Origin: Membranipora membranacea
Taxonomy: Eukaryota > Bryozoa > Gymnolaemata > Cheilostomatida > Membraniporidae
Direction of reading: 5' to 3'
Assembly: GCA_914767715.1 (NCBI GenBank)
Contig: OU612069.1
Location: 6,014,001-6,078,000 of the forward strand
DNA length: 64,000 bases
The notes under the pieces were generated by a model. That model saw only the letters and a program-made list of their open reading frames with translations, ran no database searches and had not been told where the DNA came from. Positions 46,406 to 60,659 of the stretch are shown one piece after another (position 1 is the first letter of the stretch; the number at the start of each line of letters is the position of its first letter). Position numbers and translations under genes: made by a program.

Positions 46406-47484
46406 ACCCAAATGATTAGTTTCACCTGTGTAGTCTTACCTTACTTCTGTTCAGTAGCCGCCTCTTCATATGATCTCTTCGTCTGATCAACTGTTATGTT
46501 CTTGATATTGGAGCAGACCGTCTAAGCCTTCTGATTCTCTGACTGTCTGCGGTATTGTCTGCATTGAAAAGTACAATAAGATATGGATATATGATTAATT
46601 TGGCTGGTCAGAGCTAAGACATAATAAAGCACCTCTGTCATGTGTTCTGGTACTGAATGGTTATTCCCCTCTTGCAGTCCTTACAGTCAATTTCCGCTAA
46701 GTTAAAGGGCTGTAAACCCAACCAGTTTGTAACAGGGGTGTATTTATATCAAAGCAGCCCGGATTAAGAAAGTAGAGCGATATATTCAAGAAATTATTGG
46801 TATTGAAACAATGAAAAATTTCCATCAAATAATCTTTGCTGCATCCCAAAAAAATCAAACACTGTAAAACTCTTACGTCTTCATTATATCAGCATTTTAT
46901 GAAGAACCCTTTATACACCCCTGACTGACATTGTCGACATGAGATAAGCTAAGTATGTGGTAGAAGGCTGGTAATGAAACCTCAAATATCTAAACCAAAC
47001 ATGAGTACATGACACGGCCTAACACTGCCTGTTATCTATTGTAGCCAGTCTACACTGGTTTATTTAGTATTATATAGTTTAGCATATTCAACCAGGCCAC
47101 TTATTGATAAGAATATGACTCAAGGTTTCACGATTAATATGCTAACATGCACTGTCGAAACTGTCAAAGTGATTTTCATGAACGTAAAATTTACTAAATC
47201 ATCGCTGATAAGCCTCCCTTGCACTCGGCCACCACACTCAGTCTCCATCCTCGACCACCACATGGGTCAGAGGGCAGTAGCTTTAATCAACTGCGTTACA
47301 TTTACCTTTCTGAAAGTAACCTGTTCTGGTCGGAATCATTGCAAATAGCATTGTGAGGGCCACAATTGGATTGGCAACAAAGATTAAGAATGGTCTAATG
47401 CCTTGTATTTGGAGTTGCTCCCCACATAAAATGAGAGCCCTATATAACATGACTTGCCCCACCTTATTTGGGTTTAATAGACTC

Positions 47485-47600
47485 CTCTCGACATTGATCT
47501 CTCTGTCTGATCTCTCTGTCTGATTTCTCTGATCTCTCTGTCTGATCTCTCTGTCTGATCTCTCTGTCTGATTTCTCTGATCTCTCTGTCTGTTAAAGTG
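47485..47600. repeat. TCTGATCTCTCTG minisatellite
   Basis: About eight imperfect copies of 'tctgatctctctg' within one of the 1.2-kb units, at the place where other units have a single 'tctgatc'. Confidence 0.9.
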
Positions 47601-47694
47601 TTGTAGGAGCAGTCAACACACACACCTCCTGATTCTCTGTTTATGGAATTATCTGCAATAAATAAAATAAAAGATGACAGTATATGTTGCGTTG

Positions 47695-47895
47695 GCTGTG
47701 TCTTGGCCAATGGCTGATTAGTGCCTGTTTCAGTGTCTGGCAGCTTGCTGCACTCCTACGATTAGGAGGTCAACCATGGCCTCACCTCTAGGATGCATTC
47801 CAGTTTTCTAAGATGTATCACACTCTCAGTGCGAGGACTTCGGGCAACTTGCGTCCCTCTTTAGGGGCGGCCCACCCTCTGTTTGTCATAAACAG
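47695..47895 (+). repeat. GC-rich shared block, copy 2
   Basis: Pairs with 46192-46405, with the same internal order and a similar hairpin; it has no U2-like leader. Confidence 0.6.
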
Positions 47896-48492
47896 GGTGT
47901 TCCTGTGTGCTTGGAAATATACATTCCGTCATATACCCTTTTACCCCATTGACCATTGCAGTCATATAGTTATGCTTAGTTAAAAGGCTAAGGTAAACTT
48001 AACCGGTATGTCCAAGGGGTGTATAAAATTACAAAGCAGCCCCGAGCCTGAAAGAGAAAAGTTCACCGTTATTTTTAAGGACTCAACAAAATTATTAACA
48101 GTGGAACAATAGAACATTTCCATCAAAATAATCTTGCTGTTTTCCAAAAAAATGACACGCTGTAAACGTTTAACCGTTTCATTATATCACCATTTTCTCA
48201 AGCGAGCTTAATACACCCCTGACTATCATTTTTAATATTAGATAAGCTAAGTATGCTGTAGACTGGGAGTAAAAACTCAAATATCTAAACCAAACATGAG
48301 TACATGACACAACCTAACACTGCCTGTTATCTATTATTGCTGGTCAACGCTGATATTTAGCATTACGCAAATGGGCCCCTTTTTAATACCACTATAGCTA
48401 GAAGCTAAATACCGATTACTGATCGATGTAAGTTTAGGGGTACATGCTGGCGGCATCATAAAGGAACTGTCAAAATCAAGACTTATCATGCA

Positions 48493-48813
48493 ATGCTGTT
48501 CTTATGTCATGATCACCAAGACCCTGTGCTCAAGGTTATCAAAACATACGTATATCTGTCCCATGCGAATCAAAACAAAAACAAAAAGTTGAGGATGTTT
48601 TTACAAACAGAGAAATATCAGAGGAGCCATAGCCTTTGGAGCAATAGCGTAAGAGTGGCACAATGTTGGTGTAATCGTTTGGTAAATAGGAATCAATTGA
48701 TGTTCTCGGGAATTGAAGCAGTCAAGTCAACAGAAACACGGGATAAAATGAAACTTCTGAAAATTCAAAAAGTAGCAGCTGTAATACTTAATTGCTTCCT
48801 CTCATCGCCAAAG
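48493..48813 (+). other. Candidate exon of unknown function
   Basis: The longest non-transposon, non-satellite open frame in this region (133 codons, 48493-48894) has a good AAAG/GTAAGG donor at 48813/48814. The peptide is basic then hydrophobic ('KLRMFLQTEKYQRSHSLW', 'VAAVILNCFLSSPK') and matches no domain I can name with confidence. The other tandem units lack it. It could be a host exon or a chance frame. Confidence 0.3.
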
Positions 48814-49949
48814 GTAAGGGCAGCAGTTTCAGTGACCGCTATATTTATCTCAGTCTGCCCTGTACACACAATTTACATGATTACACTTACCTGAACACCG
48901 GTCGGTAGGTGACTATCTACTTGACCCCTCTGCTCCGCAGATCTGTCTTTAGGAGCGTCACGTCCCAGGTTAACAGGAGGAGCTCATTTAATGTCATCTG
49001 ATGTCTAACTGGTTATTGGTGTACCTGTGTGGGAGAGAAAATCTGCTGCTCACAGATCAGATGTCTAGTATTCTGTGATACACTCTCTGGACCTAAGGTG
49101 CTTCTTCCCCTCACAGTCCTCTCAATTGTGAGAAAATGACATCCGCTAAATTAGACGGCTACATGAACGGTAAAACTTGAGGTAACAGGGGTGTATACAA
49201 ATTACTGATCATCCCCTAGGTGTGAAAGAAAGGATGGACAACTTGATTCTCAAAGTTGAACTTCAAGGTAGGGAAACAACAAACATTTAAATCAACAATT
49301 TTTGTTGCTACCAAAATATCACTATTCATTAAACAATCGTGAAATAGCCTACTGCTTCATATTTAAAGCTCTTCTTAGAGGCATCTTTATACACCCCTGG
49401 CTAGCATTATCACTGTAAGATAAGCCAAGTGCGTGGTAAAATTCTATCAACATCCTAACTGACTAAAACAAACATGAGTATGTGATGAGGCCTCACATTG
49501 CCTGTTTCTACGGTTGCTGTGTCTGTCTAGCCCCTCACTATTATCAGAAATATTGAGAACTGCGGCTAATTGGGAAGATATGAAGTAAAGCAGCATAAAA
49601 CGAAAAGCCGATGCTTGTTGTTTGTTGTTTATAGAGGGAGGAAAGCTGCAGGTAAATATGCTGCTCCTTTTCAGGCAGGAGGGATTAAATCACTTTCACA
49701 TGGTGTTCCTCTGTACCGATGAGTTTCTAGAAATGATGGCTGTTATGGCCTGATGGCCTCTACATAAAGATGAAGCCCTAATAATAATACTAATAATCCC
49801 ATAGCCCAAAACGCTATTTCAGAATAAAAGAATGCCAAAAAGAGTAGGAGACGGTCGACATGACGATTGTAAGGTGGATGTCTCTCAGATTGTAGAAGAG
49901 AAGGCATTTTGTATGATGCCGTAATAGGACCACACTATTAATTAACCTA

Positions 49950-52900
49950 AAGCTTAAACTAAACAGACACCAACACCATACGCTACTCTCAGAACTCAGG
50001 CCAATCTCACAAACAAATAAACTACACTGACGCCACTGACATAAGCTACTGTCAGAACTCAGGCTAATCTCATAAACAGCCTAAACTACACTTACGCCTA
50101 TAGCATGAGCTACTGTCAGAACTCAGGCTAATCTCACAAACAGCCTAAACTACACAGACACCCATTTCATACCGTCAGAAGAAATTGGACTCACAAACTG
50201 CCTAAACTACACTGACGCCCAAAGCATAAGCTCTGTCAAAACTGAGGCTAATCTCACGAACTGCCTAAACTACACTGACGCCCATAGCATGAGCTACTGT
50301 CAGAACTCAGGCTAATCTCACAAACAGCCTTAACTACACTGACGCGCATGGAACAAGCTAGTGGCAGAAGTCAGGCTACTCTCACACACAGCCTATACTA
50401 CACTGATGCCCATGGCATAAGCTACTGTCAGAACTCAGGCTACTCTCACAAACAGCCTAAACTACACGGACACCCATATCATACCGTCAGAAGATGTCTG
50501 GCTCACAAACTGCGTAAACTACACGGACACCGATACCATACGCTACTGTCAGAACTCAGGCTAACCTCACGCACTGCCTTAACCACACTGACACCCATAT
50601 CATACTGTCAGAAGAAGTCTGGCTCACAAACTGCCTAAACTACACTGACGCACATATCATAGGGTACTGTCAGAACTCAGGCCAACCTCACGTAATGCCT
50701 TAACCAAACTAACACCCATATCATACTGTCAGAAGAATTCGGGATCACAAACTGCCTAAACTACACTGACGCCCATAACATACCGTCAGAAGAAGTCGGG
50801 CTCACAAACTGTCTAAACTATTCGGACACCCATACCATACGCTACTCTCAGAACTAAGGCTCATCTCACAAACAAACAAACTACACTGACGCCCATAGCA
50901 TGAGCTACTGTCAGAACTCACGCTAGTCTCATAAACAGCCTAAACCACACTGGCGCCCATACCATACGGTACTGTCAGAACTCAGGCTAACCTCACGCAC
51001 TGCCTTTACCGCACTGACGTCCGTAGCATAAGCTACTGTCAGAACTCACGCTACTCTCACAAACAGCCTAAACTACATGGACAACCATATCATACCGTCA
51101 GAAGAAGTCGGGCTCACTAACTGTCTAAACTATACGGACAACAATATCATACGCCACTCTCAGAACTCAGGCTAATCTCACAAACAAACAAACTACACTG
51201 ACGCCCATAGCATGAGCTACTGTCAGAACTCAGGCTAATCTCACAAACAGCCTAAACGGCACTGACGTCCGTAGCATAAGCTACTGTCAGAACTCACGCT
51301 ACTCTCACAAACAGCCTAAACTACACGGACACCCATATCATACCGTCAGAAGAAGTCGGGCTCACTAACTGTCTAAACTATACGGACAACAATATCATAC
51401 GCCACTCTCAGAACTCAGGCTAATCTCACAAACAAACAAACTACACTGACGCCCATAGCATGAGGTACTATCAGAACTCAGGCTAATCTCACAAACAGCC
51501 TAGATTACACTGACGCCCATAGCCTAAGCTACTGTCAGAACTAAGGATAATCTCACAAACAGCCTAAATTACACTGACGCCCATATTATGAGCTACTGTC
51601 AGAACTCAGGCTAATCTCACAAACAGCCTAAACTACACTGACGCCCATAGCATAAGCTACTGTCAGAACACACGCTAATCTCACAAACAGCCTTAACCAC
51701 ACTGACACCCATATCATAACGTCAGAAGAATTCGGGATCACAAACTGCCTAAACTACACTGACGCCCATATCATACCGTCAGAAGAAGTCGGAATCACAA
51801 ACTGCCTAAACTACGCTGACGCCCATATTATAGGCTACTGTCAGAACTCAGGCTAACCTCCCATACTGCCTTCACCAAACCGACACCCATATCATACCGT
51901 CAGAAGCATTCAGGATCACAAAGTGCCTAAACTACACGGACAAACGTATCATACCGTCAGAAGAAGTCTGGCTCACAAACTGCATAAACTACACGGACAC
52001 CAATACCATACGCTACTGTCAGAACTCAGGCTAACCTCACGCACTGCCTTAACCCCACTGACAACCATATCATACGGTCAGAAGAAGTCTGGCTCACAAT
52101 CTGCCTAAACTACACTGACGCCCATATCATAGGCTACTGTCAGAACTCAGGCTAACCTCATGTACAGCCTTAACCCCACTGACACCCATTTATCATTCCG
52201 TCAGAAGAAGTCTGGCTAACAAACTGCGTAAACTACACGGACACCAATACCATAAGCTACTGTCAGAACTCAGGCTAATCTCACAAACAGCCTAAACTAC
52301 TCTGACGCCCATAGCATGAGCTACTGTCAGAACTCACGCTAATCTCACAAACAGCCTAAACTACAGGGACGCCCATATCATACCGTCAGAAGAAGTCGGG
52401 CTCACTAACTGTCTAAACTATACGGACAACAATATCATACGCTACTCTCAGAACTCAGGCTAATCTCACAAACAGCCTAGATTACACTGACGCCCATAGC
52501 ATGAGCTACTGTCAGAATTCAGGCTAATCTCACAAACAGCCTAAACCATACTGACGCCCATAGCATTAGGTACTGTCAGAACTCAGGCTAATCTCACAAA
52601 CAAACAAACTACTCTTACGCCCATAGCATGCGCTTCTGTCAGAACTCAGACTAATCTCACAAAGTGCCTAAACTACACTGACACCCATTTATCATTCCGT
52701 CAGAAGAAGTCTGGCTAACAAACTGCGTAAACTACACGGACACCAATACCATAAGCTACTGTCAGAACTCAGGCTAATCTCACAAACAGCCTAAACTACT
52801 CTGACGCCCATAGCATGAGCTACTGTCAGAACTCACGCTAATCTCACAAACAGCCTAAACTACAGGGACGCCCATATCATACCGTCAGAAGAAGTCGGGC

Positions 52901-53937
52901 TCACTAACTGTCTAAACTATACGGACAACAATATCATACGCTACTCTCAGAACTCAGGCTAATCTCACAAACAGCCTAGATTACACTGACGCCCATAGCA
53001 TGAGCTACTGTCAGAATTCAGGCTAATCTCAAAAACAGCCTAAACCATACTGACGCCCATAGCATTAGGTACTGTCAGAACTCAGGCTAATCTCACAAAC
53101 AGCCTAAACTACACGGACACCCATATCATACTGTCAGAAGAAGTCGGGCTCACTAACTGTCTAAACTATACGGACAACAATATCATACGCTACTCTCAGA
53201 ACTCAGGCTAATCTCACAAACAGCCTAGATTACACTGACGCCCATAGCAAAAGCTACTGTCAGAACACACGCTAATCTCACAAACAGCCTAAACTACACG
53301 GACACCCATATCATACCGTCAGAAGAAGTCGGGCTCACTAACTGTCCAAACTATACGGACACCAATACCTTACGCCACTCTCAGAACTCAGGCTAATCTC
53401 ACAAACAAACAAACTACACTGACGCCCATAGCATAGGCCACTGTTAGGACTCAGGCTAATCTCACAAACAACCTAAACCATACTGACGCCCATAGCATCA
53501 GGTACTGTCAGAACTCAGGCTAATCTCACAAACAACCTAAACCATACTGACGCCCATAGCATTAGGTACTGTCAGAACTCAGGCTAATCTCACAAACAGC
53601 CTAAATTACACTGACGCCCATAGCATGAGCTACTGTCGGAACTCAGGCTAATCTCACAAACAGCCTAAACTACACTGACGCCCATAGCAAAAGCTAATGT
53701 CAGTACACACGCTAATCTCACAAACAGCCTAAACTACACGGACACCCATATCATACCGTCAGAAGAAGTCGGGCTCACTAACTGTCTAAACTATACGGAC
53801 AACAATATCATACGCTACTCTCAGAACACAGGCTAATCTCACAAACAGCCTAAACCATACTGACGCCCATAGCATTAGCTACTGTCAGAACTCAGGCTAC
53901 TCTCACAAACAAACAAACTACACTGACGCCTACGGCA
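49950..53937 (+). repeat. 4-kb satellite of 57- and 64-bp monomers
   Basis: About 64 head-to-tail monomers of two related kinds. Type A (64 bp) runs through 'gagctactgtcagaactcag' and 'gctaatctcacaaacagcc'. Type B (57 bp) runs through 'tcataccgtcagaagaagtc' and 'gggctcacaaactgcc'. Both share 'ctaaactacac-gac-cccata'. The types differ by a 7-bp length change and substitutions, and they are intermixed in higher-order patterns. Open frames such as 50348-50638 exist only because monomers lack stops in that phase. Confidence 0.95.
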
Positions 53938-54055
53938 GACGAGCTGCGCCACATGGGAAAATAAACTGGGAGTGGCGCAGCTCGGCTACATGCAATTTAC
54001 ATGTGGCACAGCTCGGCTAGGGGCAATTTATGTGTGGCGCAGCTCGGCTAGTTTC
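53938..54055. repeat. Short GC-rich tandem/inverted repeat at the satellite edge
   Basis: Three copies of 'gtggcgcagctcggcta' spaced about 32 bp apart by 'catgcaatttacat'-like sequence, plus one inverted partial copy ('gagctgcgccacatg', about 53940) facing them. It sits exactly at the right end of the satellite. Confidence 0.85.
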
Positions 54056-54423
54056 AAATTTTGAAGACATGAGAACACAACTCATGAATTTGATAGTCTG
54101 ACACTACTCAGTCGGAAAAGAGTTGGAGTCAACTTGGGTTTTGGAGGTATGATTGTTAACAACTAAGTCTGCACCATCTTGATAGCTGAGTCTGATAATT
54201 GGGTCCTAGGCCTGACTTTGAGTTTAGAGGATCACTCACTGGCCTGAGCACTGAAAGGTGACCTTTTTAATGTTATCACTATCAGTCACTCTCAACATAG
54301 AGCCACCTTGGAAAAGATATATGCAGAGGAGAGGTGTCTGTCATGTGAACTGTACTGTTCTGATTGTCACTACCCAATCTACTATCTTACCAAGGACTGG
54401 CAAGGACTAGCTAGGAGTACTCC

Positions 54424-54726
54424 TTGATCTTTCACTACAGACAGCTCCTGGACCAATCAGTAGGATCTATGTATGTAGTTAATTTTTGTCATTGTTACAG
54501 TGAATCGGAGTCAAAGAATTGGTGGAATGTTGTTGACGATGCAGCAGCACCCTCACTGGCAGACTATCTATCTATGACCCAATGGTCCTCCTTATCCAAA
54601 ACCTGTCTGGGACTGTGGCAATGTTTGACGGTCGTATTACGTTCAATTCTTTCATTCAATGACCTCATAGCTCTATCGCTAACACAGGAACAGTTGAGCA
54701 TCTCAGCTGGTTTCTGCATTGATTGA
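54424..54726 (+). other. Candidate exon, unknown
   Basis: 100-codon open frame that includes an acceptor-like 'tcattgttacag' at about 54498 followed by 'ESESKNWWNVVDDAAAPSLA'. No family recognised. A second reading frame also looks protein-like ('GTVAMFDGRITFNSFIQ'), which hints at a frameshifted relic. Confidence 0.25.
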
Positions 54727-54738
54727 TCAAATTATCAT

Positions 54739-54937
54739 TTTCCCTTTCAGAACGGTTGAAGACAAGGTGATGACAACAAAATTAAAACCAGCCTATGGCC
54801 CAGTGGTCTATCATAATATTGATGGAAATAAAGTCATCTGGATGATCAATATGCCGACAAACAACTTGCCGATCAACTATGAGATACGAGTCTGCAACGT
54901 AGTGCCACAAAGAGAGTCAAATGACATCTTTACATAA
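54739..54937 (+). other. Candidate terminal exon, unknown
   Basis: Follows a strong acceptor (ttttccctttcag). It encodes 'TVEDKVMTTKLKPAYGPVVY', 'DGNKVIWMINMPTNNLPINY' and a stop after 'RESNDIFT'. The composition is protein-like and less AT-rich than its flanks. No domain recognised. It may pair with the frame just upstream. Confidence 0.35.
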
Positions 54938-54939
54938 GT

Positions 54940-56900
54940 CTAACTCCTTGGTCATAGTATCTATGCATTTTCTGATTGCTTGTGGGTCAGGTTTTCAGTT
55001 TAGGAACTCAAGCAGTCAAGCACATTTGAATTGTAAATGCCCAAAGTGCCACTGATAAGCTGATTCAAATCAATCGTTAGTTCTAATAGCAAACAAATAC
55101 AACGATGAACAGACTTGACAACTGTAATCTGTAAGTGGGTACCAAATTATTTCAAAGTTTTCTCTCTGGTCGGATTTAACTTTTTTTTTCTTACATACCA
55201 TGTTTGTTTGTTGATGAGGAGCTGACATAAATGGTTCCTTTATTTCTTTTTTCGTTATCTGTTTTGTGTAACGTATTTTAAGCATAATAATAATTATACT
55301 ATGCCTAAGAAAGTCTACAGAATAACGTATAGATAGATGCGAATTTGTCAACAGTGACTGAAAGTTCTTTGAATAAAAAACAGCTTAGGTGCCCTACTTA
55401 GGTCTCGTCCCCAAATCACTCTCTCATAGATAGAACTATACCTATGCATTCTGAGTAAATGCCTTGTGCACGAATTGTCTAATTGAGCCAAGTGACCAGA
55501 CTACCTTGGGTGAAAGATTGATTTTTGCTGAGAGAACTTGGAGCCGTGTTTACAAGAACTATGGTAGGACAACCCATATGTCTGATACAATCATACCAGG
55601 GAGTTTGGGACAAATGTTATATTGTGTCCCCAACTCCCTGATCATACAAACTCCCTGATATCTTTAGTTCACCCAAGGACTTACTATCACTCTCCTACAT
55701 CTGTCTGCCTATTTTGTTCACCTCTATTTATGCTAAGATAAGAAACGACTGAGAAAGTTTTTCAAAGACGCTAATAATCTGAATATTCAAAACATAAGTG
55801 TCCTTGATGCCATTATAGATAATTGAACTAAAAACCTGATACTAAATTACATACATGATGATGAACATTTTATAAATGAATTTTTACCAAAGCTTCCATC
55901 AGGAAGATTCAGGACATTAAAATATCGATCTTCTTGGGGGAAAGACAGTTTTGTAAGCAACATGATTTTATCCATCAATAATATCATTTTAACCCAATCC
56001 ACGATGAGATGTCAGCTTTTTTTCACGTATTTTTTTCTTTGCTCTATGTGAACAGCAGTGTATCAAACAACAAATTTCGCAACATACTTATATGTGAGTG
56101 ACACATAAACTAATCAATCAATCCAAAGTTGGAGTAAGGATAGGGGTTTGGTTTGACCCAAAAAAGTTGGATCAATGTAACTACGAGCCAGAATACCTGT
56201 CGCTGTTATGCATATTATATTCGATGTACCTGAAAATAAAAATTAAAAGCACAATACACTGTGAATCATTCGATCTTGTTACTATTGATAGATCTAAGCA
56301 GAGTATAGCAGGGTGCGAGGACTGCCTTACGCAATGAACCTTCTTTTCAGTTCCCCGGGGCCTGCACCCAGTGACCAAGCACCCTGATGAAGTTTGTTCA
56401 TTTATTTGATACCGCAAAAAATCTCTAGGTATCACCATCAACAGTATTGAATACCAACTGAAGTCCACAGCTTGACATTAATTTATCATCTACATCCTTC
56501 AGCCATGTTACAAGGGTAGCCTATATGAAGCACTTACAGTGAGATGTGGCAGGACTAGGAGATGAGCTGTGCAACAGCATTATTGTTGTGTATAAAATCT
56601 CCTTGATCTCTCGTTGTTCATTGGAAAACACTTTAACTCGGTGAAGTCTCAGCATCTTAAATCCGGCTAAGAGTACCAGCCACTGTCTTACCAATGCAAT
56701 CCTGATACATGTGATCAAAGATTAACTCAGTCTGGTGTTGATTGCATATCATTCCTATGGCTTATCTCTGGTTAATATCTAAAAAGCTCCTTCATAATCA
56801 TACAGGCTGTAAAATAAAAGTACACATACATACACATGTTGTTTGGACTTTGTCAGATTACAGACACATCTATCACAGTCAAACTTTGAACTAAGTAACT
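54940..56900. other. No gene recognised
   Basis: AT-rich DNA with frames of 60-95 codons on both strands (for example 55464-55658 and 56098-56337), none with a recognisable domain. A stretch near 55880-55980 reads 'LPKLPSGRFRTLKYRSSWGK', vaguely like a LINE C-terminus, but too weak to call. Confidence 0.45.
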
Positions 56901-56904
56901 TGAT

Positions 56905-58113
56905 GCGGTAACTGTAAATTGCTGAACAGGCCGAACATGCTGAACAGCTGAACAGAATTTCTCAGACTACTAATTATGCACAAGCCTGGACAACTCCTTA
57001 TATTCTGCTGAATACTTATACTAAGTTTGCAATTGCCTTTGTTTCTTTCTATTATTTTATCCACAGTAAGTATTTGGGTGTTACACTTAGTGAATGGATG
57101 AATTCATTTTGTTTTCAAATGAAGCAATTAATCTACCAAATCTGAAAATTTTAGGAAACTAGAAACACTATTCAGCACAATGCCATCCTTTCATCTAGGC
57201 AGCCTTGACAAGCTTTGTTGGGGGGGGGGGGGGGGGGTGGGTGTTGTTGGTTCCTTCCATCCATTCACTAAGTGTAACACCCAAATACTTACTGTGGATA
57301 AAATAATAGAAAGTAACAAAGGCAATTGCAAACTTAATATAAGTGACTGGTCTATATTATCATTAACCTGAGAATTTGGTTTATATTATGTAGATTGAAC
57401 ACTTGCCTATAAAATTCGTAATTCTGCATAAGATTTAGATAACCAATTGATATATTTCAATATCAAATATTATCATGAGTTATGTCAGCACAATAATAAT
57501 GAGATTTCTTGATGACTACATTTTACAAGGGAGACAGAAATTAATAATTTGATTATCTCTTACAGCTGGCACATATATATATATATATATATATATGAAT
57601 TTATGGATCAGTGGAAAAACACATAGCGTTGCTATTTGTGAAGATATGCCATCAGTATAAAGCCTTGTGTGAGGATATAACTAAAGTTATAAATCTTGCA
57701 GCTTGTACATTACGCATGATTGAAGTTCCAGTAACAACCTTCAAAAACTCAGGCAAGCGCTGCTTGACAAAAGTTTACGAGTGTCAGCTATAACAGATTC
57801 TGAACTTGTGGACCATTTAAAGATGAGAAATGCTGTCCAGCAACCACACATGAAATAGCCATACGCCTCCTAAGGGTTAGATATGTACCCCACGTTCGTG
57901 TAATATATATCAGTGATGCTCTAAAACAAATATTTTAGGTGCCAGCAGGAACTTAGGATTGATTCATTATACTCATTAAATCATTTGGCTGAGAGGAATG
58001 TGTTTGAGAAGTTATAGTCAGCCACTGAAAATAATACAAAAACTAATTTTAGTCTGAGAAATTCTGTTCAGCTGTTCAGCCTGTTCAGCAATTTACAGTT
58101 ACCGAGCTCCGCA
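56905..58113. mobile_element. Foldback-like element with nested inverted repeats
   Basis: Outer arms: 56905-56970 ('cggtaactgtaaattgctga', 'acagctgaacagaatttct') and its reverse complement at 58050-58113. Inner arms: 57015-57105 ('aatacttact' to 'ttgcaattgcc', reverse form) and 57258-57345, about 85 bp and nearly identical. The inner spacer contains a G-run of about 20 (57221-57240). The right arm is interrupted by about 700 bp (57350-58045), which would be a later insertion. No transposase is present. Confidence 0.7.
57571..57596. repeat. (AT)n microsatellite
   Basis: Perfect alternating AT run inside the foldback-like element. Confidence 0.95.
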
Positions 58114-58344
58114 TTATTAGTTCTCTTTTCTGAGCTTAGGCTAGCAATACACAGTTTCGATGTCACTTTTCTTGTCAAAAACATGTGCTAAATGCTCTTC
58201 TAAAACTGTTAAAAGGTGATATAAGATTTTCTAAATATAAATTAGAATATTCTAACAAAGAATGAGAAAATGATAAGTGTATATCCAAGAGTTTGGGTAA
58301 TCATCCATACGTCTCCTTAATACTGAATTTCAGCTGCACTCAAG

Positions 58345-58415
58345 CTAAGTGAATTAATTCACTCTCTATCGATCAGAGATATACATGCAATAGTATATCA
58401 CGTCATCAGTGTGAA

Positions 58416-58416
<1 letters not shown>
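58345..58416 (+). repeat. 75-bp element next to the minisatellite, copy 1
   Basis: 'gtgaattaattcactctcta' to 'atcagtgtgaactta'. It recurs inverted at 62370-62450 and in direct orientation at 62525-62600. It forms the distal edge of the minisatellite. Confidence 0.75.
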
Positions 58417-60598
<2,182 letters not shown>

Positions 60599-60659
60599 CT
60601 TGCTAATATATTAAAAAAAAAGAACCTAAAATGTTATTTTCTACAATTTTTATTTTCCT

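Larger units (their letters stand above)
42930..49600 (+). repeat. Tandem array of about six diverged 1.0-1.6-kb units
   Basis: The same landmarks recur in order: 'cattatatcaccattttct' (43225, 44160, 45265, 46875, 48180, 49355), 'taagctaagtatgtggtaga', 'aaccaaacatgagtacatg', 'cactgcctgttatcta', then 'gtaacaggggtgtat' and 'gatgaaa' before the next unit. Spacings are about 935, 1105, 1610, 1305 and 1175 bp, the differences being insertions such as SINEs and GC-rich pieces. Frames inside are not conserved across units apart from the candidate exon noted at 48493. Confidence 0.75.

Noticed and set aside
50348-50638. 96-codon open frame with Y/H-rich repeats
   Set aside because: It is the satellite read in a frame that lacks stops; the repeat unit rather than protein selection explains it. 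The same applies to 51923-52108.
49950-53937. CRISPR-like array of direct repeats
   Set aside because: The repeats are contiguous monomers with no unique spacers, in a eukaryotic context; it is a satellite.
54498-54937. Assignment of the candidate exons to a named family
   Set aside because: No motif was strong enough, so a name would be a guess.
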